Below, one piece after another: positions 31,470 through 42,934 of a stretch of 62,500 bases of DNA. How positions within the stretch are numbered: the stretch's first letter is position 1; each line of letters opens with the position of its first letter. Origin of the DNA: Halocaridina rubra (lineage: Eukaryota; Arthropoda; Malacostraca; Decapoda; Atyidae). Both the position numbers and the translations under genes were made by a program. The notes under the pieces are model-generated. The model did no database searches. It was not told the DNA's origin and saw nothing but the letters and a program-made list of their open reading frames with translations. The stretch lies in assembly GCA_037179515.1 (NCBI GenBank), contig JAXCGZ010015159.1:52501-115000 (forward strand), given 5' to 3'.

Positions 31470-31580
31470 CTTCATGTAGATGTCTCCATCGACATAGCAG
31501 GCAGACGTCATACATTCATCCGCTTTCTTTGCATCGTCTGCTATTCTCATTGCACTCGCTGCAAGTGTCCAAGTGAACAT
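31470..31580 (-). other. Exon-like ORF of unknown affiliation
   Basis: Minus strand: 37 open codons from ATG (MFTWTLAASAMRIADDAK...) to a GTACCG donor at 31469. An in-frame TAA lies directly before the ATG, and a possible acceptor CTTGCAG lies inside the ORF. It lies between the likely 5' UTR exon and coding exon 1 of the carrier, but splicing to 27391 would put it out of the carrier frame. It may be a 5' UTR exon with an upstream ORF, part of another gene, or chance. Confidence 0.3.
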
Positions 31581-32405
31581 TTACCTTCCACACATAGTCA
31601 AGAATATCTAACTAACTCCAATAATAATAATAATATTCGTGTCATGCATCCCTTCCATACCCTACCCGAGAAATTAGTGGTACAATGTCACACTACCGTA
31701 TAAACACCCTAATTCACCCTATCAAGAGATGTTATGGCTACAATTGGACTAAGGTTACTTGGGTTGGGCTAGGTTAGATAGATTCGTTATTAAAACACCC
31801 ACCGCAGCCTACCAATATCGACCATAACCCCCCCCCAAAAAAAAAAAAAAAAAAAAAACCGGATTCCCGAGAAAATTATCAGATTATCTCAAAGCACATC
31901 AAAACTCATCAGAAAACTTTTTAGTCTCAAATTAGAAGGGGTGTTATATAGCAAATCTTAACCAATAATAATAAAAGGGTGGCTATAACAAATTGCGAAA
32001 ACAATCAACAATACTTATGATCTAATATCAAATGACATATGTACGAATACACTATATATTTACGAACATGGGTAAAGTAACGTTTATATAAAAAAAAAAT
32101 ATGCAATTAACACATAAGCTAAGCTCAAATATTTGTGCACGACGAAACTCAAGACGCTGCAAAATGAAGCTGAAAGTGTCGACCCACTTTCAGTTTACCG
32201 GGACAAGAGCCATTTCCCCGAAGTACTGCCCAGCCACCGGCAGCTACCAGTTTTTGTCACCATGTAATCCTTATTTATATCATAAAGAGCCATTTCACTT
32301 CTCTAACAACACTTAAATCCCTCAGTTCTCACTTGCTAAGGGCAAATAATATTTAATTTTGTACAAAATAATTGCAAAAGAAGACGTATACCGTCCGATA
32401 CTTAC

Positions 32406-32480
32406 TATAAGATGGCGCTGCCGAGAGAGATACGGGCAAATGCGGCATTTACAAGAGCCAGACCCCCTTCCACGAGAAAA
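32406..32480 (-). promoter_or_regulatory. Probable first (non-coding) exon and promoter of the carrier gene
   Basis: On the minus strand CGGCAGCGCCATCTTATA is followed by a consensus donor GTAAGTAT. The GCGCCATCTT block is the inverse of a YY1-type AAGATGGCGC motif, which is common at the start sites of genes for mitochondrial proteins. No TATA box is obvious. Inference from position and motif only. Confidence 0.4.
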
Positions 32481-33077
32481 AATTTATTGACAAACTAAAG
32501 TATTACTCATTTTTTTTATTCAATAATTATAATTTTTCTTAAATAAATTCTTTAAAACAATAATAATTTTATAAATTTATAAAAATGTTATTGTAATATT
32601 TATCCATATTATTTATATAAATTATTACATTTCTTCAGAAGCCTTATAACTATCCACATCATACGTCATTCAGTGTTTGCAACGAGAAAATGAGACTTAA
32701 GGTATAATTAATAACGAAATATAGATTTTATGATCAGTTATGAATAAAATTTACATTCTAGGGGTACTTTTAAATTTCAAAATGTATTGCAAAGAAGTTA
32801 ATCATGTTCTTCCATCAAATTTGAATATATGTGTTTTCAATTTCTCTCCATCTTTATTGGATACATTGATTGAATTACGTAATTGACAAAGTCCAAGAAG
32901 CTATAATCAGCTGATCGCTTTCTTGCCTATGATGAAATTGCATTTTAATGTATGCGTTCCTCTGATATGATAAGAGATTAGCAAATAAATCTACGTCATA
33001 AATTTTATCTGATAACTTAATTCCAGACATTTATTATTATTATTATTATCTACACGAGCATATGTACTTGACTGCAC
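32481..33077. other. AT-rich spacer
   Basis: No gene or repeat recognised apart from a short ATT run near 33030. Confidence 0.5.
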
Positions 33078-33969
33078 ACACCGGAGTCTGTAAATTCATT
33101 CATAAATATGTTTGCAGATGATGCAAAGATTGTGAAGAAAGTAAGAAACGAGAACAATGGTAGATAACTTCAGGAAGATCTAAATAGTCTCCATGAGTGG
33201 ACAGAAAAGTGGCTAATGGAATTCAATGCTTCAAAATTTATGGTAATGAGAATGAGGGCAAGTGCAAGAACACCCAAGATTGACTACTCGGTGGCAGGAG
33301 TACAACTTCAAGAGACAGAGAATGAGAGAGATCTAGGAGTAAACATAATGGCCGATTTGTCTCCAGAAATGCATATAAATGGCATAGTAAGGGGAGCATA
33401 TGCTTTCTTAGCAAATGTAAGGATAGCCATCAGGCACATGGACAAGAAAATTTTCAAAAATATTTTATGTAATCTATGTGAGGCCAAAGCTTGATTATGC
33501 AGGCCCTTTTTGGAATTCGCACTTGAAAAAGTAGGCAGTTCAGCTGGAAAAAGTTCAAGGACATGTCACGAAACTGGTGCCAGAAATATGCAATCTCAAT
33601 TATGATGAGAGGCTGAGGGAATTAGACTTACCATCGCTAGAAGATTGAGAAGGATATGGTGGCAGTTTTTAAATTCCTTCATGGTTATGACAGTGGATAG
33701 GTATCGATATTTTTATATTGCTGGCCCTAGAACTAGAGGTCATAGAAGCTTCGTAAGGAAACATCTTTGTAGGATGTAAGGAAGTACTTTTTTAGTGTAA
33801 GAGTAGTTGATAATTGTAATTCGCTAAGCGAAAAGGTAGTTAATGCTAACTCATTTCATATCTTTAAGGATAAGTATGATAAGTATCACTAAGACAAGAT
33901 GAAACCGATAAGGAGCCGGGAAGTTACGAGTTTGGGTCTCTTTCCCGTAAGCACAATTAGGTAATTACC
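33078..33969 (+). pseudogene. LINE family R, diverged 3' fragment (R-0a)
   Basis: Begins inside RT at the F-A-D-D active-site block (MFADDAKIVKKV at about 33109) and runs through RT thumb and C-terminal sequence to the 3' hairpin and AATTAGGTAATTAC tail. The ORF 33216-33494 covers part (VMRMRASARTPKIDYSV). Stops and indels follow. It is more diverged than the copies downstream, so it is an older 5'-truncated insertion. Confidence 0.85.
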
Positions 33970-34077
33970 ATTAAGATATTACATGTGGACAATTGCTGTA
34001 CATCCATAAAGTTATGTCTTTAAAAGTTACGAAGAACAGATTGTTTTAAAAACACTAAGAAAATACACTGACATTTT

Positions 34078-34430
<353 letters not shown>

Positions 34431-34619
34431 GGCAAAACTACTACAAAATATTTTGTAAAAGTAGTGGCGTTATACTTGTTACAATATTTAGGGGATATTA
34501 TTAGATACACTCTTTAAGGTTAGCAGATTGTTTACTAAATGTGCACACTAGAGAAGTACAATAATAAGAGTAAAAGAAATAATAGCATTTAGGTAAATAC
34601 ATATGTACATGATACATTA

Positions 34620-35095
34620 TCCGCACTTTGAGAAAGTCTAAAGACATGCTACGAACCTGGCATGAATATATTCTTTGACTCAGCAGCCCCCCTTATAAGT
34701 GGGAATATGGCTTTGGTATATGGATATGGATGGATGATGTTAAAGAAAGGATGAAGGAGTTATGCTTACCATCAATCGAAGCAAGAAGACAGAAATGGAT
34801 TATGGTAAGGGTTTTAAAATCCATTCAAGCTTATGGTGTCTCTGAAAGTAGAGGTCATAGTTTGAAGTTCCATCAGAATATTTTTCTGCAGGATGTATGG
34901 AATTATTTGTTTGCAGTGTAAGGAAAGTTGATAACTGGAAATTTATACACAAGGAAATGATACATGATAAATGTAATCAAAGCTTTCAAGAAAGATATAT
35001 GGAGTATTAGTAAGAAAAATGACTAAAGAGACAAGGAGATGGGAAGTTGCAATAATAATATAAGTCTTTCCCCACAAACAGAATTGAATGAATAC
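34620..35095 (+). pseudogene. LINE family R, very diverged 3' fragment (R-0b)
   Basis: Matches the family R C-terminus weakly: MKELCLPSIEARR for RELDLPSLEARR, and SRGHSLKFHQNIFLQDV for TRGQSLKLRKKTSLQDV. Then comes a decayed 3' end (CTTTCCCCACAAACAGAATTG). The next copy starts directly after it. Confidence 0.7.
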
Positions 35096-35099
35096 AGAA

Positions 35100-37640
35100 A
35101 TAGATACTATTGAAGTCATAAACTCAGTTGTTAACATGGCACGGGAAAAAAATGTAGGATTTTGATTATGGGAGACTTTAATCATAAAGAGATAGATTGG
35201 ATAAATCTTGACCCACACAGTGGTGAGGACTCATTCGGGGCAAGATTCCTAGATTGCGTACAAGGGAATTTCCTACACCAACATGTAATGGAACCAACAA
35301 GGGCCAGGGGTGGGGATGAGCCATCACTACTTGATCTAGTGTTCACAGATAATGTGTTGGATATTGAAAAAAATGAGTATGAACCACCAATTGGAAAGAG
35401 TGACCACTGTGTGTTGTTGATGGAGTATATCATTGAAGATATTCTTCCTGAGAGTAGAGGCACTGAGGACATGAGGAGGAACTATCTGAAAGGAAATTAC
35501 ATCAAAATGAATGAGCTTTTTGCAGTTATTGACTGGAGAACCTTATTTTACAACAAATCTGTACAAAAAATGTATGACATCTTTTGTGAGAAATATGGGA
35601 AGATAGTAGATTGCTGCATACCTGTCACCAAAGTAGGTGTAATTCATGCCAGAGAGAAATAGTTCGATAATGGGTGTAAAAGAGCTAAGGAGTGGAGAGA
35701 CAAATGCTGGAAGAGGCATAGGAGGAGAAAAAACATAAATGCCTGGTAAACCTACAAAAGAGCAAGAAATGACTACCTAAGTAAAAGGAGAGAGGCAGAG
35801 AGAGACTTTGAGAGGGACATCACCAGGAAGGCTAAAGAAAATCCCAAGCTTTTCCACAGCTTTATCAGAGGAAAACTGAAGGTAAAAGAACAGGTTTTAA
35901 GGCTAAAGAGAGAGGATGGAAGCATCACTGAGACGGATGAAGAGATCTGCAAAGAATTGAACAAGGAGTTTCAGTCAGTATTTACAGTAGAAAATACCCC
36001 CACCCCCTCAGATTGCAGTGATAGAAGCTCAACGGTCGGTATTAGAGAACATCAACCTTACAGCCACAGAGGTATGCAAAGCACTGATGGATTTAGATGT
36101 TCATAAAGAAACAGGTCCTGATGACATATCCCCTCATGTGCTTAAAAAATGCACAAACTCGATATCAGTGGCACTAAGTATCATTTTTAAAAAGTCACTG
36201 GAGTCAGGGGAGATTCCAAGATGCTGGAAACAAGCAAATGTGATACCTATCTTCAAAAAGGGAAGGAGGGATACGGCTCTAAACTATAGACCAGTTTCCT
36301 TGACCAGCATAGTTTGCAAAGTTATGGAGAAACTACAAAGGAAACATATCTCTCTTCACTTGGAATCCTTCAACTTTTTGTCAGTGAGGCAACATGGCTT
36401 CAGAAAAGGTAGATCAACAGTAACAAACTTATTAGAATTTTATGATGAAGTAAGCCGAATCTTACAGGAAAGAGAGGGCTGGGCAGATTGCATATTCCTA
36501 GACTTCCAGAAAGCGTTTGACACTGTTCCACATGGGAGACTTATTAGGAAGCTGCAATCAATGGCTAGAATAGGTGGAAATGTTTTGCAATGGATAAAAA
36601 CTTACTTAGAAGGAAGGGAACAGAGGGTTAGAGTAAGACACTCAGTGTCTGAATGGAGAAGAGTTAGTAGTGGAGTTCCACAGGGTTCAGTTTTAGGGCC
36701 ACTTTTGTTCCTTGTATATGTAAATGACCTACCAGAGTCTGTAAATTCATTCATGAATATGTTTGCAGATGATGCAAAGTTTGTGAAGAAAGTAAAAAAC
36801 GAGAACAATGGTAGAGAACTTCAGGAGGATCTAAATAATCTGCATGAGTGGTCAGAAAAGTGGCTAATGAAATTCAATTCTTCAAAATGTAAGGTAATGA
36901 GCATGGGTACAAGTGCAAGAAGGCCCAAGCTTGACTACTCGGTGGCAGGAGTACAACTTCAAGAGACAGAAAATGAGAGAGATCTAGGAGTAAACATACT
37001 GGCAGATTTGTCTCCAGAAATACATATAAATGGCATAGTAAGGGCAGCATATGCATTCTTATCAAATGTAAGGGTAGCCTTCAGGCACATGGACAAGGAA
37101 ATGTTCAGAAATATTTATGTAACCTATGTGAGGCCAAAACTCGAATATGCAGCCCCCTTTTGGAATCCGCACTTGAAAAAGCACATAACTAAGCTTGAAA
37201 ACTTCAAAGACATGCCACGAAACTGGAGCCAGAAATACGCAATCTCAGTTATGATGAGAGGCTGAGGGAATTAGATTTACCATCACTCGAAGCTAGAAGA
37301 GTAAGGGGGATATGGTGACAGTCTTTAAATTCCTTCATGGTTATGATAGAGTGGATAGGGATCGATATTTTGATATGGCTGGTTCTAGAACTAGAGGTCA
37401 GAGTTTGAAGCTTCGTAAGAAAACTTCTTTGCAGGATGTAAGGAAATACTTTTTCAGTGTAAGAGTAGTTGATAATTGGAATTGGCTAAGCGAGGAGGTA
37501 GTTAATGCTATCTCAATCCATAGTTTTAAGGACAGGTATGATAAGTATCACTAAGTCTAAAATGGAACCGATGAGGAGACGGGAAGATAGGAGCTATGGG
37601 CTCTTTCCCGTAAACACAATTAGGTAATCACGATTAGGTA
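35100..37640 (+). mobile_element. LINE family R copy R-1, 5'-truncated
   Basis: Starts inside the endonuclease (at the sequence for VINSVVNMARE) and ends with hairpin and tail. ORF 35162-35662 carries MGDFNHKEIDW, the SLLDLVFTDN block and GKSDHCVLL. It ends at a TAG replacing a Trp codon, and a second stop (TAA for Gln) lies at 35747. RT follows at 36018-37265. The 3' end is C-terminal ORF 37312-37554 (ending DRYDKYH), then ACGGGAAG...TTTCCCGT and two copies of ATTAGGTAATCAC running into (CA)n. Non-functional. Confidence 0.9.
36018..37265 (+). CDS. Reverse transcriptase ORF of copy R-1 (broken ORF2)
   Basis: 415 codons. RT blocks in order: GPDDISPHVLKK, CWKQANVIPIFKKG, NYRPVSLTSIVCKVMEK, QHGFRKGRST, FLDFQKAFDTVPH, GVPQGSVLGPLLFLVYVNDL and the catalytic FADDAK. 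It then runs to the RT C-terminal region ending FWNPHLKKH. A one-base loss after this shifts frame, so the last about 100 residues lie separately at 37312-37554. CR1/jockey-superfamily-like; the clade was not tested by tree. Confidence 0.85.
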   Translation: MIEAQRSVLENINLTATEVCKALMDLDVHKETGPDDISPHVLKKCTNSISVALSIIFKKSLESGEIPRCWKQANVIPIFKKGRRDTALNYRPVSLTSIVCKVMEKLQRKHISLHLESFNFLSVRQHGFRKGRSTVTNLLEFYDEVSRILQEREGWADCIFLDFQKAFDTVPHGRLIRKLQSMARIGGNVLQWIKTYLEGREQRVRVRHSVSEWRRVSSGVPQGSVLGPLLFLVYVNDLPESVNSFMNMFADDAKFVKKVKNENNGRELQEDLNNLHEWSEKWLMKFNSSKCKVMSMGTSARRPKLDYSVAGVQLQETENERDLGVNILADLSPEIHINGIVRAAYAFLSNVRVAFRHMDKEMFRNIYVTYVRPKLEYAAPFWNPHLKKHITKLENFKDMPRNWSQKYAISVMMRG

Positions 37641-37668
37641 ATCACACACACACACACACACACACAGC
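37641..37668. repeat. (CA)n tail of copy R-1
   Basis: (CA) about 11 units directly after the AATCAC tail of the LINE. Confidence 0.85.
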
Positions 37669-38568
37669 CACGGAACTGCTTCTCTTAAATTTTCAATTGT
37701 GTTTTTGAGTGACTAAGTGCTTAGTGGAAAACTTTACCATAATTTCCCTAAATCTGAAATTCTGCAGAGTATTGTGAGTACAAAACTTATATTTGTTGTA
37801 TGACGAGACTGTCCAAAATATTAAAGGAAAAAAATTGAGAACATTTTCGTGAGGAGAGAGAGAAGCTGCTGTCCAGTTCTGCCTTGAAGGAAATTTAGAA
37901 GAGTTGCCAGAGGTGAAGCCATCACATCACATTATCTAATTTTTTGTGTAAACTGGGGAAAGCTCTTGAGCCGTTTACCTGATCCTGTGGTTCCATATAT
38001 TGTTAAAATCAGTATCCTCCCATTTATATTAACTTGTTAATTAGTTTGATACACGAAATAATTGAACAATTAAATAAATACCAAATACCCACCTGTCAAC
38101 AGTACTGAGTTAAGTTGCCAAGTAGTACAGCTGTCTTATTTTCGTCATTTTTTTGCTTTTCTTTTAGCTTTCTCTTTTACTGCTTTTTTTTTATTTTGTA
38201 TATATATTGAGTTAAATGTAAAATCTCATCCTGTGATAACATATCTTGGTTAGCAAGTGAGTTTATCAGTTAGGAAGAATGTATAGCAGAAACAGGTGGG
38301 TGCCTCCTCAGACACAAATTCGAATTTTCCTTCAGGTTTGACTTTTGTTTTTGTTGCATTTTTTTCCTTTTCTTTTTATCCTTATATTACCATGGTCAAG
38401 TTTTTAAGTTAAGATGTGTGTTACCAGAAAAGGGATAAACTGAGTCACTAAATAGCACTTATATGGAGATATAAAAATTCTGTGTGAAGCTTAATTAAAA
38501 GTTTTTCTCTTTTTTTTTTTCCTCTTTCTCTTCTTCCTTCTATATTCTGTGAGAGGGAGAACATAAAA

Positions 38569-39486
38569 ATGACGCCATATCTGTCCCAAACCTCTCCCAT
38601 CCATGGTTCGGTAGGAGGGGTAGCCATTAGGAGACTTAAACAGAAAATCTAGAATTTAGAGGCAATGGTTACAAGCCTTGATGAAAAAATTCGGAATATG
38701 GATGGAGAAATGAAAGAGAATGAAACACTCAGAGAGCAAATAAGATCTTTGGAGGAAGCAAATAAAGCAAAAGGGCCGGAGAGAAAGGAACTAGAAATAA
38801 GAATAAAGAAGCTGGAAGGGGAAAAGAGTCAACTAGAATCTAGAATTTCTAAACAAGAAGATAAAAACAAACAGCTGAATGACAACCTAAAGGAATTAGA
38901 TGTTAGTTCACTGCTCTCTTCTGAGAGAGACGAGATTGCTGCTTGGAATGTCCAGATTAAGGAAAACATTGAACAGTTCAGAAAAGAGTTCCAGGAGCTG
39001 AATATGGAAAATGATGCCATGAAAACTTCCTTTGCTGATGCATTAAAGGGGAATGTGGCAGTAAAAGAGGCTGTAAAGGTGGTGGCACTGGAAAACATAC
39101 AAACAGTTGACTATAAAGAGACAGTAATCGAAAAAATGAAAGACGATGTGATGGAAAGGGCAAACCCACTCATCAGACAGGCACTTGATAAGGAGAAGAC
39201 AGTGGTAATCTCAGGCATAAGCGAATCCCAAGAGCAAACATGGCAGGGTAGACTTGAAGAAAATAAAGCTAGGGTTGTAGACCTGATAAAAAAGCTTGGA
39301 GTAGTTTGTGGTCCTGAGGATATTGTAAACATACACCAACTAGGTAAATATTCGAGGGAAGGAAAGCCGCGACCAACAAAAGTAACCTTTGAGAGAGGGG
39401 AAACATGTAAGGAAATATTGTTGAGAAAAAAAAGTCTAAAAGACCTTCAAGAATTCAAAGAAGTGTTCACTACTTGGAAAGAGTAA
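38569..39486 (+). CDS. ORF1 protein of LINE family R (copy R-2; one nonsense codon)
   Basis: The reading frame starts at ATG 38569 (MTPYLSQTSP) and is cut by a TAG at codon 28 (the next copy has AAG there), so the uninterrupted part is 38665-39486. Long coiled coil: heptad-rich, Glu/Lys-rich residues about 35-130. Then an RRM-like end: KTVVISGISES, NIHQLGKYSREGKPRPTKVTF and EILLRKKSLKDL. ORF1 proteins of LINEs coat the RNA. The natural C-terminus is missing because of the internal deletion; its remnant is seen at 46282-46467 in copy R-3. Confidence 0.75.
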
Positions 39487-39493
39487 CCACTGT

Positions 39494-39793
39494 GTGTTGT
39501 TGATGGAGTATATCATTGAAGATATTCTTCCTGAGAGTAGAGGCACTGAGGACATGAAGAGGAACTATCGGAAAGGAGATTACATCAAAATGAATGAGCT
39601 TTTTGCAGTTATTGACTGGAGAACCTTATTTTACAACAAATCTGTACAAGAAATGTATGACATCTTTTGTGAGAAATATGGGAAGATAGTAGATTGCTGC
39701 ATACCTGTCACCAAAGTAGGTGTAATTCATGCCAGAGAGAAATGGTTCGATAATGGGTGTAAAAGAGCTAAGGAGTGGAGAGACAAATGCTGA
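39494..39793 (+). pseudogene. Endonuclease C-terminal remnant of copy R-2
   Basis: Carries LLMEYIIEDILPESRGTED and the WRTLFYNKSVQEMYDIFCEK linker, and keeps the Trp codon (ATGG at 39750) that is TAG in copies R-1 and R-3. It ends at a private TGA in KCW. The catalytic N-terminal half is deleted. Confidence 0.8.
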
Positions 39794-40039
39794 AAAAGGT
39801 ATAGGAGGAGAAAAAACATAAATGCCTGGCAAACCTACAAAGGAGCAAAAAATGACTACCTAAGTAAAAGGAGAGAGGCAGAGAGAGACTATGAGAGGGA
39901 CATCACCAGGAAGGCTAAAGAAAATCCCAAGCTTTTCCACAGCTTTATCAGAGGAAAACTGAAAGTAAAAGCACAGGTTTTAAGGCTAAAGAGAGCGGAT
40001 GGAAGCATCACTGAGACGGGTGAAGAGATCTGCAAAGAA

Positions 40040-41347
40040 TTGAACAAGGAGTTTCAGTCAGTATTTACAGTAGAAAATACCCCACCCCCTCAGATTGCAG
40101 TGATAGAAGCTCAACGGCCGCCATTAGAGAACATCAAACTTACAGCCACAGAGGTATGCAAAGCGCTGATGGATTTAGATGTTCATAAAGCTACAGGTCC
40201 TGATGACATATCCCCTCATGTGCTTAAAAAATGCGCAAACACAATATCAGTGGCACTAAGTATCATATTTAAGGAGTCACTGGAGTTGGGGGAGATTCCA
40301 AGATGCTGGAAACAAGCAAATGTGATACCTATCTTCAAAAAGAGAAGAAGGGATACGGCTCTGAACTATAGACCAGTTTCCTTAACCAGCATAGTTTGCA
40401 AAGTTATGGAGAAACTACTTAGGAAACATATCTCTCTTCACTTGGAATCCTTCAACTTTTTGTCAGTGAGGCAACATGGCTTCAGAGAAGGTAGATCAAC
40501 AGTAACAAACTTATTAGAATTTTATGATGAGGCAAGCCGAATCTTACAGGAAAGAGAGGGCTGGGCAGATTGCATAGTCCTAGACTTCCAGAAAGTGTTT
40601 GACACTGTTCCACATGGGAGACTTATTAGGAAGCTGCAAGCAATGGCTAGAATAGGTGGAAACGTCTTGGAATGGATAAAAACTTACTTAGAAGGAAGGG
40701 AACAAAGGGTTAGAGAAAGACACTCAGTGTCTGAATGGAGAAGAGTTAGTAGTGGAGTTCCACAAGGTTCAGATTTAGGGCCACTTTTGTTCCTTGTATA
40801 TGTAAATGACCTACCAGAGTCTGTAAATTCATTCATGAATATGTTTGCAGATGATGCAAAGTTTGTGAAGAAAGTAAAAAACGAGAACAATGGTAGAGAA
40901 CTTCAGGAGGATCTAAATAATCTGCATGAGTGGTCAGAAAAGTGGCTAATAAAATTCAATACTTCAAAATGTAAGGTAATGAGAATGGGTACAAGTGCAA
41001 GAAGGCCCAAGCTTGACTACTCGGTGGCTAGAGTACAACTTCAAGAGACAGAAAATGAGAGAGATCTAGGAGTAAACATACTGGCAGATTTGTCTTCAGA
41101 AATACATATAAATGGCATAGTAAGGGCAGCATATGCATTCTTATCAAATGTAAGGGTAGCCTTCAGGCACATGGACAAGGAAATGTTCAGAAATATTTAT
41201 GTAACCTATGTGAGGCCAAAACTCGAATATGCAGCCCCCTTTTGGAATCCACACTTGAAAAAGCACATAGCTAAGCTTGAAAAATTCAAAGAAATGCCAC
41301 AAAACTGGTGCCAGAAATACGCAATCTCAGTTATGATGAGAGGCTGA
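40040..41347 (+). CDS. Reverse transcriptase ORF of copy R-2 (broken ORF2)
   Basis: 435 codons from MNKEFQSVFTVENTPPPQ through all RT blocks, FADDAK included, to KHIAKLEKF, where a one-base deletion shifts frame. One substitution of note: VLDFQKVFDTVPH in place of FLDFQKAFDTVPH. The rest of the C-terminus is 41396-41638. Confidence 0.85.
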   Translation: MNKEFQSVFTVENTPPPQIAVIEAQRPPLENIKLTATEVCKALMDLDVHKATGPDDISPHVLKKCANTISVALSIIFKESLELGEIPRCWKQANVIPIFKKRRRDTALNYRPVSLTSIVCKVMEKLLRKHISLHLESFNFLSVRQHGFREGRSTVTNLLEFYDEASRILQEREGWADCIVLDFQKVFDTVPHGRLIRKLQAMARIGGNVLEWIKTYLEGREQRVRERHSVSEWRRVSSGVPQGSDLGPLLFLVYVNDLPESVNSFMNMFADDAKFVKKVKNENNGRELQEDLNNLHEWSEKWLIKFNTSKCKVMRMGTSARRPKLDYSVARVQLQETENERDLGVNILADLSSEIHINGIVRAAYAFLSNVRVAFRHMDKEMFRNIYVTYVRPKLEYAAPFWNPHLKKHIAKLEKFKEMPQNWCQKYAISVMMRG

Positions 41348-41741
41348 GGGAATTAGACTTACCATCACTCGAAGCTAGAAGATTGAGGGGGGAATATGGT
41401 GACAGTCTTTAAATTCCTTCATGGTTATGATAGAGTGGATAGGGATAGATATTTTGATATGGCTGGCTGTAGAACTAGAGGTCAGAGTTTGAAGCTTCGT
41501 AAGAAAACTTCTTTGCAGGATGTAAGGAAATACTTTTTCAGTGTAAGAGTAGTTGATAATTGGAATTGGCTAAGCGAGGAGGTAGTTAATGCTATCTCAA
41601 TCCATAGTTTTAAGGACAGGTATGATAAGTATCACTAAGTCTAAAATGGAACCGATGAGGAGACGGGAAGATACGAGCTTTGGGCTCTTTCCCGTAAACA
41701 CAACTAGGTATTCACAATTAGGTAATCACACAACACACACA

Positions 41742-42376
41742 GAAAATCAAGAATTTAGAGGCAATGGTTATAAGCCTTGATGATAAAATTCGGAATATGG
41801 ATGGAGAAATGAAAGAGAATGAAACACTCAGAGAGCAAATAAGATCTTTGGAGGAAGCAAATTAAGCACAAGAGCAGGAGAGCAAGGAACAGAAAAAAGA
41901 ATAAAGAAGTTGGAAGGGGAAAAGAGTCAACTAGAATCTAAAATTTCTAAACAAGAAGATAAAAACAAACAGCTGAATGACAACCTAAAGGAATTAGATG
42001 TTAGTTCACTGCTCTCTTCTGAGAGAGACGAGATTGCTGCTTGGAATGTCCAGATTAAGGAAAACATTGAACAGTTCAGAAAAGAGTTCCAGGAGCTGAA
42101 TATGGAAAATGATGCCATGAAAACTTCCTTTGCTGATGCATTAAAGGGGAATGTGGCAGTAAAAGAGGCTGTAAAGGTGGTGGCACTGGAAAACATACAA
42201 ACAGTTGACTATAAAGAGACAGTAATCGAAAAAATGAAAGACGATGTGATGGAAAGGGCAAACCCACTCATCAGACAGGCACTTGATAAGGAGAAGACAG
42301 TGGTAATCTCAGGCATAAGCGAATCCCAAGAGCAAACATGGCAGGGTAGACTTGAAGAAAATAAAGCTAGGGTTGT
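41742..42376 (+). pseudogene. LINE family R copy R-3, part 1: ORF1 5' part
   Basis: Starts directly at the tail of R-2 with AAAATCAAGAATTTAGAGGC, just upstream of the second Met of ORF1. It encodes the coiled coil and KTVVISGISESQEQ (open 41910-42389). A TAA near 41862 breaks the N-terminal part. At 42377 a Gypsy LTR interrupts it (AAAGCTAGGGTTGT / TGTTATG). Confidence 0.85.
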
Positions 42377-42566
42377 TGTTATGATATAAGTGATCTAATC
42401 CTTTATTGATAATAAGGTTATTCCCTTTATCGCACCTCTTTTGTTTTCATTGTACTTCTACCTATTTGGTTTCTAATGTTTATATTGATTGAGCCGACCG
42501 GCACATATCTTGCAACAATAAACTGGAAGCCATGATATACGCTCATTATTAATACAAACCTTTACA
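42377..42566 (+). repeat. 5' LTR of the Gypsy element
   Basis: 190 bp, starting TGTTATGATATAAG and ending ACCTTTACA (5'-TG...CA-3'). It holds AATAAA at about 42519. The boundary is set on the left by the break in LINE ORF1 and on the right by the PBS. Confidence 0.75.
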
Positions 42567-42568
42567 TT

Positions 42569-42578
42569 TGGCGACGAG
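42569..42578 (+). other. Primer binding site of the Gypsy element
   Basis: TGGCGACGAG, 2 bp after the LTR. It begins TGG, complementary to the tRNA CCA end; the tRNA was not identified. Confidence 0.65.
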
Positions 42579-42934
42579 TAAACCCTTCATGGATATGGGA
42601 AACCTCTTGAGTTTGGTTATATTACTGGCTTAAATAGATTCGCCTTGCAAGATTTCTGGTAGGTGCCAAATGTTTTGTTTGCCGACGCCAGGATTAGGCT
42701 ACCATGGTTATGCCTAATTGGATCCTGGATTAATGCTGCGTGATTCACCTCGACTAGGCTAGTGTTGGATTTAAGCCTAGGTGCCCTGTATGATGTTGCT
42801 GCAGTTTTGGGCGCATGTTTCTTCAAGCCTAGCATACGTTTTTGCTACCCTAGCATATCGAATTGTCGGTTGTTTGGGTGCTACATTAGCCTAAGTGTTT
42901 GTGGATACTGGTAATATTACAGAATAGGTCCGCA

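Larger units (their letters stand above)
37669..41738 (+). mobile_element. LINE family R copy R-2, with internal deletion
   Basis: The most 5'-complete copy. A probable 5' UTR (37669-38568) is followed by ORF1 from ATG 38569. The end of ORF1 and most of the endonuclease are lost: ORF1 joins EN at about 39477 within a shared TTGGAAAGAGT. EN C-terminus is 39494-39793, then RT ORF 40040-41347, C-terminal ORF 41396-41638, hairpin and tail. It begins directly after the (CA)n of R-1. Confidence 0.85.

Noticed and set aside
32101..32316. 71-codon ORF near the carrier promoter on the + strand
   Set aside because: No motif, low-information composition, and it overlaps the likely divergent promoter region.
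36602..36808. Minus-strand ORFs that recur in each LINE copy (also 40684-40890, 53903-54109, 60514-60720, 38829-39098, 41927-42196)
   Set aside because: Antisense shadows of the RT and ORF1 coding frames; they recur only because the LINE recurs.
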